NCBI GenBank assembly: GCA_937915975.1
Contig: CALGGL010000346.1
Coordinates: forward strand, 1-10,065
Direction of reading: 5' to 3'
DNA length: 10,065 bases
Origin: an uncultured Lachnospiraceae bacterium
GTDB taxonomy: Bacteria > Bacillota > Clostridia > Lachnospirales > Lachnospiraceae
Shown: piece after piece, positions 1 to 6,265 of the stretch
Position numbering within the stretch: position 1 is the first letter of the stretch
How the letters are laid out: every line of letters starts with the position of its first letter
The notes under the pieces: model-generated
What the model saw: the letters and a program-made list of their open reading frames with translations, nothing else
The model's database searches: none
What the model was told of the DNA's origin: nothing
Position numbers and translations under genes: made by a program

Positions 1-19
1 TTTTCCGGTATTCTCTCAT
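1..19 (-). CDS. 5' end of a minus-strand gene, cut by the window edge
   Basis: Six codons starting MREYRK read from an ATG at 19-17 and run off the left edge. A strong ribosome binding site, AGGAGG, lies at 25-30, about six bases before the ATG. Nothing can be said about the function. The gene is divergent from the AraC-family regulator at 311, which makes it a possible target of that regulator, but no operator was identified. The call rests on the start codon and its ribosome binding site only. Confidence 0.6.
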
Positions 20-200
20 TTTCTCCTCCTTTAAATTTTAATAAAGTTTTTCATTCTCTTTTTTCTTCTTTTGTTTACATAAATCGTCTTTTTTATATCT
101 GAGAATATAATATCAATTTATAATATCATTTACCAACTATATATTTATATCAAAATGATTTGGAAAATATAAAAATTGTCAACCAAATTCAGTAATATAG

Positions 201-209
201 TGTTATAAT
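201..209 (+). promoter_or_regulatory. Extended -10 promoter candidate for the AraC-family gene
   Basis: TG-T-TATAAT is a perfect extended -10 element. No good -35 is found at 16-18 bp; TTGTCA at 176-181 is 22 bp away. The predicted start near 216 gives a leader of about 95 nt. The spacer 20-310 is very AT-rich. It contains a 10-bp direct repeat TATAATATCA at 106-115 and 119-128, whose role, if any, is unknown. No other gene is seen in the spacer. Confidence 0.45.
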
Positions 210-310
210 GGATTTAAACTGTAACCAATCTTATATAATATTTCTTATAATACAGATTAATTTATTCTTTATTAAAATGCTTTACGGCATTTAAACAGGA
301 GAGGGAAATT

Positions 311-1081
311 ATGAAATATTCCGATATTTACAATCAGGAAAACAGCGAATTACATCGCGATATAAAAGAAGAAATTCAATTTTTTCACAGCGCTGCAAAC
401 GGGGATATGCAGGCTATCAGAGAAAATATCGAGAAAAGAAGATTTCGTGATCAAACCGGTGTGGGAAGACTTTCCGATGATCCGGTTCTCAATTTAAAAT
501 ATCATATGGTTGTCACAACCGGAATTCTTACAAGAATTTGCATCGAACGGGGTTTAGATGCCGAAAAAGCATTTCGCATGAGCGACCATTATATCAAAAA
601 ACTTGACAACGCAATGACAGAGGATGATGTGGAAAAAATTCATGATGAAATGCTGCTTGATTTTACGGGACATATGCATCTTATCTATAGTAAACAGCTC
701 TCACGTCCTGTCAGCCAGTGTATAGACTATATACATGCATATATCAGTGAAAGAATCAAGGTAAAGGATATCGCAGAGCACTTGGGTATATCTGTCAGCT
801 ACCTTTCTCAGGAATTTTCAAAGGAAACCGGTAAATCCATAAGCGATTATATAAGGGAAAAGAAGATAGAAATTGCCCGTGATATGCTCACAAATACAGA
901 CTTGAGCATATCCGAGATAGCTTACATGCTCTCCTTTTCCTCCCAGAGTCATTTTATCCAGACATTCAGTTACTTGATGGGCACAACTCCAAAGAAATAC
1001 AGAGACGAAAACAGACATAAAAAATGGATAGCATCCGATAAAAATGACGATAAAGAACGCTATCCATATCTGTTTGAGTAA
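311..1081 (+). CDS. AraC/XylS-family transcriptional regulator
   Basis: A 256-aa cytoplasmic DNA-binding regulator. The C-terminal third carries the two helix-turn-helix motifs of the AraC family. The first is around residues 148-170 (KDIAEHLGISVSYLSQEF). The second is around 198-230 (SISEIAYMLSFSSQSHFIQTF), ending in the typical TTPKKYR. The N-terminal ~130 residues are mostly helical and resemble the middle part of larger Clostridia AraC regulators (pattern LKYHMVVTTGILTR, then ERGLDAEKAFRMSDHYI). There is no cupin-type sugar pocket and no membrane segment, so the ligand is unknown. The ATG follows AGGAGAGGG at 297-305. The gene converges with the CinA-domain gene with only two bases between stop codons. 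It may act on itself and on the divergent gene at the left edge, which is inference from position. Confidence 0.93.
   Translation: MKYSDIYNQENSELHRDIKEEIQFFHSAANGDMQAIRENIEKRRFRDQTGVGRLSDDPVLNLKYHMVVTTGILTRICIERGLDAEKAFRMSDHYIKKLDNAMTEDDVEKIHDEMLLDFTGHMHLIYSKQLSRPVSQCIDYIHAYISERIKVKDIAEHLGISVSYLSQEFSKETGKSISDYIREKKIEIARDMLTNTDLSISEIAYMLSFSSQSHFIQTFSYLMGTTPKKYRDENRHKKWIASDKNDDKERYPYLFE
1019..1067 (-). terminator. Intrinsic terminator of the CinA-domain gene, inside the AraC gene
   Basis: A perfect 9-bp inverted repeat, ATGGATAGC at 1024-1032 and GCTATCCAT at 1059-1067, has a 26-base loop. Read on the minus strand, the second arm runs straight into six Ts (complement of 1019-1024), as in a rho-independent terminator. 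It would stop transcription coming from the gene at 1084-1587. No T-run follows it on the plus strand. The long loop lowers confidence. The element lies within the last codons of the AraC-family gene. Confidence 0.4.
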
Positions 1082-1083
1082 TA

Positions 1084-1587
1084 TTATATCATTTTAATCA
1101 AAACGTCATATATTTCTTTTGCCACTGCCAGCTTGTACGAAAGCCTCGTTGGCTGTGGCTCAAGCTCTATATAATAAGCTTCCGTATTACCTTTTAAATC
1201 TATCGCAAAATACACCTGCCCCGGACTGGATGCATCGGGATTGGCAGGATCCACATTGCCCATAGTTCCCGTAACTCCGATTCCTATGTCAGCATTATAT
1301 GCCTTTGCACACGCTTTAGCCATAGCTGCTGCTGTCTCCTTAGAATATACAGTGTACTCATCTAAAATCTCTGCCGGTACTCCCTGCATAAGCTTTGCCT
1401 CATTACAATAGGTTATAAATGCGCCCTTAAATATTGCGGACGCTCCTTCTGTATCGGTTATAAGAGACGCAATCTGACCGGAGGTTGCTGACTCCATAGT
1501 TGTGATGGTAAGATTATTTTCAATTAAACGCTTGGTCAATATTGCATAATCCTTCCGGACAGCGTGTTCATCATATATCTTTGACAT
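1084..1587 (-). CDS. CinA C-terminal-domain protein, nicotinamide-nucleotide amidohydrolase (PncC) family
   Basis: A 167-aa stand-alone CinA C-terminal domain (PF02464), about the usual length. Family members deamidate nicotinamide mononucleotide to nicotinate mononucleotide in NAD salvage. Visible motifs are MESATSGQIASLIT (residues 31-44), where Ser33 aligns with the family's conserved ES serine; GAFITYCNEAK (55-65), with Tyr60 and Lys65; and GVTGTMG, the variant of the usual TGxAGP. The common ESCTGG reads ESATSG here, so activity toward NMN is inferred, not certain. The ATG at 1587 is preceded by a modest GAAAGG at 1600-1605. The gene has its own extended -10 promoter candidate and a likely terminator, so it appears monocistronic. 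Confidence 0.9.
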   Translation of the reverse strand: MSKIYDEHAVRKDYAILTKRLIENNLTITTMESATSGQIASLITDTEGASAIFKGAFITYCNEAKLMQGVPAEILDEYTVYSKETAAAMAKACAKAYNADIGIGVTGTMGNVDPANPDASSPGQVYFAIDLKGNTEAYYIELEPQPTRLSYKLAVAKEIYDVLIKMI

Positions 1588-1656
1588 GGTGTTTTTATAC
1601 CTTTCAGCTATTTTCTATTTCATTTCATAAAACTTTAAATTCTCTTTGATTTTTAT

Positions 1657-1665
1657 ATTTTACCA
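1657..1665 (-). promoter_or_regulatory. Extended -10 promoter candidate for the CinA-domain gene
   Basis: On the minus strand TG-G-TAAAAT (complement of 1657-1665) forms an extended -10, giving a start near 1650 and a leader of about 60 nt. No recognisable -35 is present. The remaining spacer to 1780 is AT-rich. I see no c-di-GMP riboswitch core and no convincing promoter for the downstream EAL gene in it. Confidence 0.4.
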
Positions 1666-1780
1666 CAAATATTTATATATATAAATCCGCTTTTCATATT
1701 TTATTATAAGCTCAAAAACAGATTAATTTCATTGACAAAACAAATTTCTTATGCAAAGATTAAGAAAAAGGAGTATTTTT

Positions 1781-3871
1781 ATGAAACCCGAAGAACGTAC
1801 CATACTTACAAATATTGACATCTTCCTTAACGAGCTTCTTGATGCCGATACAGCAGAGGAAGTTGACAAAATTAAAGATAAATATAATGGCATATTACAT
1901 AGCTTGGATACCCCTCTTATAGAAAGCATTTTACAAAATGCCGTTGTCCTTGCCAAGCAGGGTATAGCCGAGGAAAGAAAGGCTGTCTTTAATCGTCAGA
2001 TTGCCTCCTTTACCGATACCGAACGTGATGAGTTTACAGAGGTTATGAGTATTATTGATAAAAACCTTTTTAGATATCATTTTCAGCCGATAGTAAGTGC
2101 AAAAGACGGAAAGATTTACTCCTACGAAGCTCTTATGCGCCCCATCAGTGATATGCAGCTTTCTCCGTTTCATATCATCAAATATGCCGGAATCGCGGAC
2201 AGATTCAACGATATCGAACGTGCAACCTTTTTAAATATATTGAAGCTTATAGACGATGAGACGATACTTCCAAACGAAAGAAAAATATTTATAAACAGCA
2301 TACCTATGTCACAGCTTGACACCAATTCCATGCGTGAGATTTTTCGTCTTATGTTGAAGCATTCGGATAATATTGTTGTGGAAATGACCGAGGAATCCGA
2401 GCTTGATGAAGATAATCTCAATTCCATACGTGAGCGTTTACACAATATGGGTATTCAGCTTGCTTTAGATGATTATGGAACAGGCTACTCAAATGTATCA
2501 AATCTCCTTCGTTACACCCCGGAGATTGTAAAGATTGACCGCTCTCTTATAACAGGCATCCAAAACGATTCAAAGAAAAGGCATTTTTTCCGTGAAATCG
2601 TAGATTTTTGTCATAACAATAATATTAAAGCACTTGCTGAAGGCGTTGAAACCTCCGAAGAATTACGAACCGTTATCATGATGGGCACTGATTTGATTCA
2701 GGGCTTTTATACTGCTCGTCCTGCATCAGAGTTATTATCTTCAATACCTGAAGAAATCTGTGCTGAAATACGCTCATATTATCAGGAGCACGAGGACGGC
2801 AGCTCACAGCAGATATACTATGCAGATAACCATGAACGCATATCTCTTAACAAGCTCTCTGAAAATAATATCAAGCGCCTGATTATTGGTAAAAATGGTG
2901 ATGGGGAAGTAACCGTAAATGGTAATCCTGCCTTAGATACACCTATCCATATCGAGATAATGAACGGCTTTAATGGCAAGCTTATTTTAAACAACGCATG
3001 GCTTTCCAACACCAAAGACCGTCCTTGTATAAGTCTGGGTGAAAATAGCTGCCTGACAATTGTTATAAGTGGCGAAAACACCCTCGACAAAGGGGGTATT
3101 CTCGTACCGGAAAGTGCCCGGCTTACATTTTTAGGGGATGGTAAGCTCAATATAAATATGGACTCAAAAGAGTATTTTGGTATAGGCAACAATATAGAAG
3201 CTGCCCATGGAACGCTTACTTTTAATCAAACCGGCTGCATCAATATAACCGCACACGGAAAAGCCGGTGTAGGTATAGGCTCAGGCCTGGGTGGAAATAT
3301 CAATATTCTCCAAGGTCAATATATAATAGTTCTAAAAGGAGACACCGGACTAGGCATAGGTTCTCTTTACAGAGAAAGTAAACTTGATATCCGCAATTGT
3401 GACCTTAGCATGGAGCTTTATCTCGCAAAAGGTTCGGGAATTGGCTCATTATCCGCAAATAGTGATATTTCTATCAGCAGCTCATCCGCAAAATTATACG
3501 TTTCCGGCTTTGAGCTAATCGGTATCGGAACAATAAACGGCGATTACACAAAAGTCTTTTTTTCCGATGCCAACATACTTATCAACCTTCGTGGTCAGAG
3601 ATGTTCAGCTATCGCTGCTCTCGACGGTTCAACAGATTTCCACACAGAACGTGTAGGTTTGCGTGTTATCGCTGGCGGTGATAAAGTACTGTGGTTTGGC
3701 GGCTTTATCAAAGAATCCAATATTGATTTATACGATACAGATACCAATGTCCGCCTTGAAACTTCCGTTGAAGAAACAGCAAGAACAACTATAGAATATT
3801 CAAAAATAACAAGCGGAAGATTCAAGCTGGTTATAAACGGAAAGGAGATTGTAAATACTGAGGAGATTTAG
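1781..3871 (+). CDS. EAL-domain c-di-GMP phosphodiesterase fused to a C-terminal beta-solenoid
   Basis: A 696-aa protein starting at the ATG at 1781, because AAAAAGGAG at 1765-1773 sits seven bases before it; the upstream in-frame ATG at 1751 lacks such a site. Residues 1-85 look helical and soluble. The EAL domain (PF00563) spans about 90-325. It retains E116-A-L, N172, E201, D230-D231 (DDYGTGYS), K251, E287 (AEGVET) and Q307 (QGF), so it should hydrolyse c-di-GMP to pGpG. From about residue 365 the chain becomes a beta-rich solenoid like the GIG/GIGGG-repeat carbohydrate-binding domains of exported Clostridia proteins (compare PF14262). GIG-type turns lie near residues 467, 498, 525, 553, 581, 610 and 638, a period of about 28. 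There is no signal peptide or membrane segment, so the solenoid is probably cytosolic and may sense a ligand or partner. That role is inference. Confidence 0.93.
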   Translation: MKPEERTILTNIDIFLNELLDADTAEEVDKIKDKYNGILHSLDTPLIESILQNAVVLAKQGIAEERKAVFNRQIASFTDTERDEFTEVMSIIDKNLFRYHFQPIVSAKDGKIYSYEALMRPISDMQLSPFHIIKYAGIADRFNDIERATFLNILKLIDDETILPNERKIFINSIPMSQLDTNSMREIFRLMLKHSDNIVVEMTEESELDEDNLNSIRERLHNMGIQLALDDYGTGYSNVSNLLRYTPEIVKIDRSLITGIQNDSKKRHFFREIVDFCHNNNIKALAEGVETSEELRTVIMMGTDLIQGFYTARPASELLSSIPEEICAEIRSYYQEHEDGSSQQIYYADNHERISLNKLSENNIKRLIIGKNGDGEVTVNGNPALDTPIHIEIMNGFNGKLILNNAWLSNTKDRPCISLGENSCLTIVISGENTLDKGGILVPESARLTFLGDGKLNINMDSKEYFGIGNNIEAAHGTLTFNQTGCINITAHGKAGVGIGSGLGGNINILQGQYIIVLKGDTGLGIGSLYRESKLDIRNCDLSMELYLAKGSGIGSLSANSDISISSSSAKLYVSGFELIGIGTINGDYTKVFFSDANILINLRGQRCSAIAALDGSTDFHTERVGLRVIAGGDKVLWFGGFIKESNIDLYDTDTNVRLETSVEETARTTIEYSKITSGRFKLVINGKEIVNTEEI

Positions 3872-3878
3872 GGTGAGT

Positions 3879-3894
3879 GACATTCTGTCTTTTT
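3879..3894 (+). terminator. Weak terminator-like hairpin after the EAL gene
   Basis: GACA-TTC-TGTC at 3879-3889 is followed by TTTTT at 3890-3894, eight bases after the stop codon at 3871. The stem is only four base pairs, so this is a weak candidate. The 25-base gap separates the EAL gene from the convergent LOR gene, and no better terminator is seen for either. Confidence 0.2.
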
Positions 3895-3896
3895 CC

Positions 3897-4394
3897 TTAT
3901 ATCATCGAATTCCTGTTATCGTCCTCCGAACACCTTGCCGCATCCATCGCTATGGCAACCATAAGTGCCGGAATCTCATCAGCCTCATTTGCTATATCCA
4001 GCACATAGGTATCTCCCCACTTAAAAAGCTGTTTTGATATATGCACCACAAGTCTTGATTGTTCATATACATCATAATTCCACTGAAGGAAATCTCCCTC
4101 AAGCCTCCACCCCTTATAATTCATATTATATCTGGGGTGAAGTACTGAAAACTGTTTTTTAATTATTCCCTGAGAAAATCCATTAATTGTAATCTCAAAT
4201 TCCTTAAATATACGAAGTACCTTTTCCTGTATCAGCCCAACCTCCCGTCCACTCATCTTATCATATACACGAATTCTGTGGCCTATGGAAAAAAAATCTG
4301 CTTTTACAAAATACTTCGGATTACCCGAACTATCATATACATCATATGTATCTGTCCACGAAAAAACTTTTTGTTTTATCTGTAATTGACTCAT
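3897..4394 (-). CDS. LURP-one-related (LOR/YxjI-like) protein
   Basis: A 165-aa protein of the LOR family (PF04525), related to Bacillus YxjI and, in fold, to the tubby C-terminal domain and phospholipid scramblases. Visible family features are the opening QIKQKVFSWTDTYDVYD, then RIRVYDKMSGREVGLIQEK, the central WRLEGDF, and the closing YVLDIANEADEIPALMVAIAMDA. Length is typical. The family has no settled biochemical role in bacteria; membrane or lipid association has been proposed. The ATG at 4394 is chosen because GGGAGAGGTG lies just upstream; a GTG start at 4415 would put that site inside the gene. It begins 27 bp after the LUD gene, so the two are probably co-transcribed. Confidence 0.85.
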   Translation of the reverse strand: MSQLQIKQKVFSWTDTYDVYDSSGNPKYFVKADFFSIGHRIRVYDKMSGREVGLIQEKVLRIFKEFEITINGFSQGIIKKQFSVLHPRYNMNYKGWRLEGDFLQWNYDVYEQSRLVVHISKQLFKWGDTYVLDIANEADEIPALMVAIAMDAARCSEDDNRNSMI

Positions 4395-4421
4395 CTTTGA
4401 TTTCACCTCTCCCACACATTA

Positions 4422-5051
4422 CTAAAATCCCAAGCTGTCATTTACCAAAATCACATGTATCCTGCCCTCATGCCTTGAGTAACGTGTGATTAAAAACTGA
4501 CAGCAAATCGTATCCGGCGATTTACAATTGAGGCAGGAGCCTGTCCTGGCACAAGGTGTTGAGAGTCCAAAGCGTTGTGCATTAATCGGCGCGGCAACAT
4601 TTCTTGCCCTTTTCATAGCTCCATCTATATCATCACAAACCTTATTCATGCCTATGATAAAAATAACCTTTCTTGGTCCCTGCGCTATCGCCGAAACACG
4701 ATTTGAGTTACCATCAATATTTACCAGCACACCATCCTCCGTAACGGCATTTGCACTTGATAAAAAAACATCAGCATCATATGCCATAAGCATAGCTGCC
4801 CTCTTATCCTCATACGCATCCCGGTCAATAAAGTTATAATCACCTTCCTTAAGCTTATCTACAAGCCCTATCTCATGTGCACTCATAGCTCCGCCCATAG
4901 TAACCGAGCTTTTTTCCGGAATTAAATCAAGCGCAAGCTTTAAAGCCTCATCCTTATCAGCAGCATAATATCCGGTCATATTTCTGGACTTTAAGCCTTG
5001 TATAACCTTCTGTGCCAAAAGCTCATTTCTTTTGAAAATGTTTTCATTCAT
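4422..5051 (-). CDS. LUD-domain protein (lactate utilisation protein-like)
   Basis: A 209-aa single-domain LUD protein (PF02589). The family includes LutB/LutC of L-lactate oxidation, but many stand-alone members in Clostridia have no known substrate. Visible features are VTMGGAMSAHEIGL (residues 50-63), DVFLSSANAVTEDGVLVNID (94-113), and a C-terminal cysteine cluster C167, C173, C176, C183, C184, which could bind a metal or an iron-sulfur cluster. No lutA or lutB gene is nearby, so a complete lactate pathway is not supported here. A perfect AGGAGG at 5060-5065 sits eight bases before the ATG. It lies 48 bp downstream of the SOS-box gene and 27 bp upstream of the LOR gene on the same strand. 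Confidence 0.88.
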   Translation of the reverse strand: MNENIFKRNELLAQKVIQGLKSRNMTGYYAADKDEALKLALDLIPEKSSVTMGGAMSAHEIGLVDKLKEGDYNFIDRDAYEDKRAAMLMAYDADVFLSSANAVTEDGVLVNIDGNSNRVSAIAQGPRKVIFIIGMNKVCDDIDGAMKRARNVAAPINAQRFGLSTPCARTGSCLNCKSPDTICCQFLITRYSRHEGRIHVILVNDSLGF

Positions 5052-5099
5052 AAAGTTAACCTCCTATTAACAAGCCCTCGATAGTCTTGAATTTTAATT

Positions 5100-5402
5100 C
5101 TAATAATTATGATAGGGCAAAGTAAAAGTAAGATTCCATCTCATGCCCTGTGAAAAATAGTATAACCTTATCTTCTTTATGCTGTCAAATACTCTTATTT
5201 TACATTCAAATGCAATAGTATTATCAGTTATAAACATCCCATCCGGCAATGTTCTCGTGCCCTGATGGGATATATCTTTATATTCTTTTATAACATAAGT
5301 CTGCCACTGTCCGTCCTCATCCTCAAATCTTATCTTTAGCGGCATTATATTTCCATCCGAAGAATGTTGGCAGATTACATCAACTTTTCGTCTTTTGTCC
5401 AT
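5100..5402 (-). CDS. Small protein of unknown function under LexA-type control
   Basis: A 100-aa protein starting MDKRRKVDVI. I do not recognise a named family. It is beta-rich with conserved-looking patches (NIMPLKIRFEDEDGQW, ECKIRVFDSIKKIRLYYF) and an aromatic C-terminus. It has no signal peptide or membrane helix. The start at 5402 is fixed by AGAGGGTG at 5408-5415 and by the promoter just upstream. The frame stays open to 5504, but that longer version would run across the promoter and the SOS box. The promoter implies induction by DNA damage. Some small SOS proteins accompany Y-family polymerases, but no polymerase gene is in this window, so such a link is speculation. Confidence 0.82.
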   Translation of the reverse strand: MDKRRKVDVICQHSSDGNIMPLKIRFEDEDGQWQTYVIKEYKDISHQGTRTLPDGMFITDNTIAFECKIRVFDSIKKIRLYYFSQGMRWNLTFTLPYHNY

Positions 5403-5424
5403 AAAAACACCCTCTTTTAAACAC

Positions 5425-5453
5425 ATAATAGAACATATGTTCTTGTTTGTAAA
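5425..5453 (-). promoter_or_regulatory. Sigma-A promoter of the 100-aa gene, SOS box in the spacer
   Basis: On the minus strand, TTTACA (5448-5453) is followed by exactly 17 bp (5431-5447) and TATTAT (5425-5430). The predicted start near 5418 leaves a short leader carrying the ribosome binding site at 5408-5415. The LexA box fills most of the spacer, so repressor binding would block RNA polymerase. Confidence 0.8.
5430..5443 (-). promoter_or_regulatory. LexA (SOS) operator
   Basis: AGAACATATGTTCT is a perfect 14-bp palindrome. Its core, GAACATATGTTC, matches the Bacillota LexA consensus CGAACRNRYGTTYG except for the outermost bases. It sits between -35 and -10 of the 100-aa gene. No second GAAC-N4-GTTC site was noticed in the window. 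Confidence 0.85.
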
Positions 5454-5523
5454 GAGGGGAATTTTGGTTATTTTAAATGAGGTTTTTCTTTTACTCTCTA
5501 TCATTTTTTATCATTCTATGAAT

Positions 5524-6093
5524 TTACCCGAAATTATAAAATTCTTTGTCACCCATAACAGCTACAGAGCCATCTTCGTTAAATATTATATGAACATCGC
5601 CATCGATATCAAGACTCATATGATACAACGAATATGTTGTTTTCCCGTCTCTGTATACTGATATAAAACGGATTTCAAGCTCATTCATCAAGTCTTCCTT
5701 TGAAATCATTTCGCCATAACTTGTTTTAATCAATCCATTTTCATCTGCAAAATAATTAGCCACCGCCAGTTTTACTCTGGTATCTGTTCCATACTTGTCC
5801 TCAAACAGTCTTGTCAAACGGTCGAGGCAAAGTGATGCATCCGTTGTTTCCGGTGTATTACAATCTATATAACAACCAACCGGAATGTAGGATAAACGTC
5901 CTTCTTCATCTTCCGGCATACCATACCACTCTAAATCCGCTTCATATCCAACTTCATTTGGATAATTAATATATGTAAATGTAGCAAAAGATGTCTTTAT
6001 TTGAATCCTATCCTGTGCTTGCGAAGCTGAATTATTATTTTTCCCATCGTCCTTTTTTTCGTCTTTTTTAAACAACCTGTTAAATAATGACAT
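5524..6093 (-). CDS. Unknown protein, possibly DUF2262-like
   Basis: A 189-aa protein with a short N-terminus (MSLFNRLFKKDEKK), a charged, low-complexity stretch to about residue 29, and then a globular domain. The second half (KEDLMNELEIRFISVYRDG, then YSLYHMSLDIDGDVHIIFNEDGSVAVMG) recalls the strand pattern of DUF2262-type proteins, but this is by eye and weak. Such small acidic proteins are sometimes immunity-like or part of the variable gene pool. The ATG at 6093 follows AGGAG at 6103-6107, which lies within the tail of a decayed gene. No signal peptide beyond the basic N-terminus and no membrane helix are seen. Function unknown. Confidence 0.75.
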   Translation of the reverse strand: MSLFNRLFKKDEKKDDGKNNNSASQAQDRIQIKTSFATFTYINYPNEVGYEADLEWYGMPEDEEGRLSYIPVGCYIDCNTPETTDASLCLDRLTRLFEDKYGTDTRVKLAVANYFADENGLIKTSYGEMISKEDLMNELEIRFISVYRDGKTTYSLYHMSLDIDGDVHIIFNEDGSVAVMGDKEFYNFG

Positions 6094-6094
6094 A

Positions 6095-6253
6095 TCAGAA
6101 TTCTCCTATCTTATTATTTGAAATTACTTCTATCACATCATGATTTATATCCTGAATGAAAGTTCCATCCATCATACCACTGGGAAAATAAATCTCCATA
6201 TGGTTATCAAATATATCCACATAAGCTTCACTGCCATTTACAAGGTAACTCAA
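6095..6253 (-). pseudogene. Relic of a COG2865-type ATP-binding protein, HATPase_c_4 part
   Basis: An open stretch of about 50 codons with no start of its own reads YLVNGSEAYVDIFDNHMEIY, followed by FPSGMMDGTFIQDI. This closely follows the conserved segment of AlbA_4/HATPase_c_4 proteins (pattern GSExHIDIFDDRxEIYSPGGMxDGTxIQD). Upstream, an in-frame TAA at 6254-6256 precedes it. Just before that, another frame reads AII where the family has ALIHRDY, suggesting a small deletion or frameshift. Downstream it degenerates and stops with TGA at 6095-6097, two bases before the 189-aa gene. The rest of the protein is missing on both sides. It begins only 12 bp after the ATPase stop at 6266. Confidence 0.7.
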
Positions 6254-6265
6254 TTATTGCAAAAA

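Noticed and set aside
1732..1737. TTGACA as -35 of a promoter for the EAL gene
   Set aside because: The best -10 at proper spacing is only AAGATT, and RNA would start on top of the ribosome binding site at 1765-1773.
1751..1780. Upstream ATG at 1751 as start of the EAL protein
   Set aside because: No ribosome binding site precedes it, whereas AAAAAGGAG is ideally placed for the ATG at 1781.
4528..4839. Plus-strand open frame of 103 codons opposite the LUD gene
   Set aside because: Antisense shadow of a clear LUD-domain gene, without a ribosome binding site or recognisable domain.
5403..5504. Longer version of the 100-aa protein starting at 5504
   Set aside because: The extension would translate through the -35, SOS box, -10 and ribosome binding site of the gene's own promoter.
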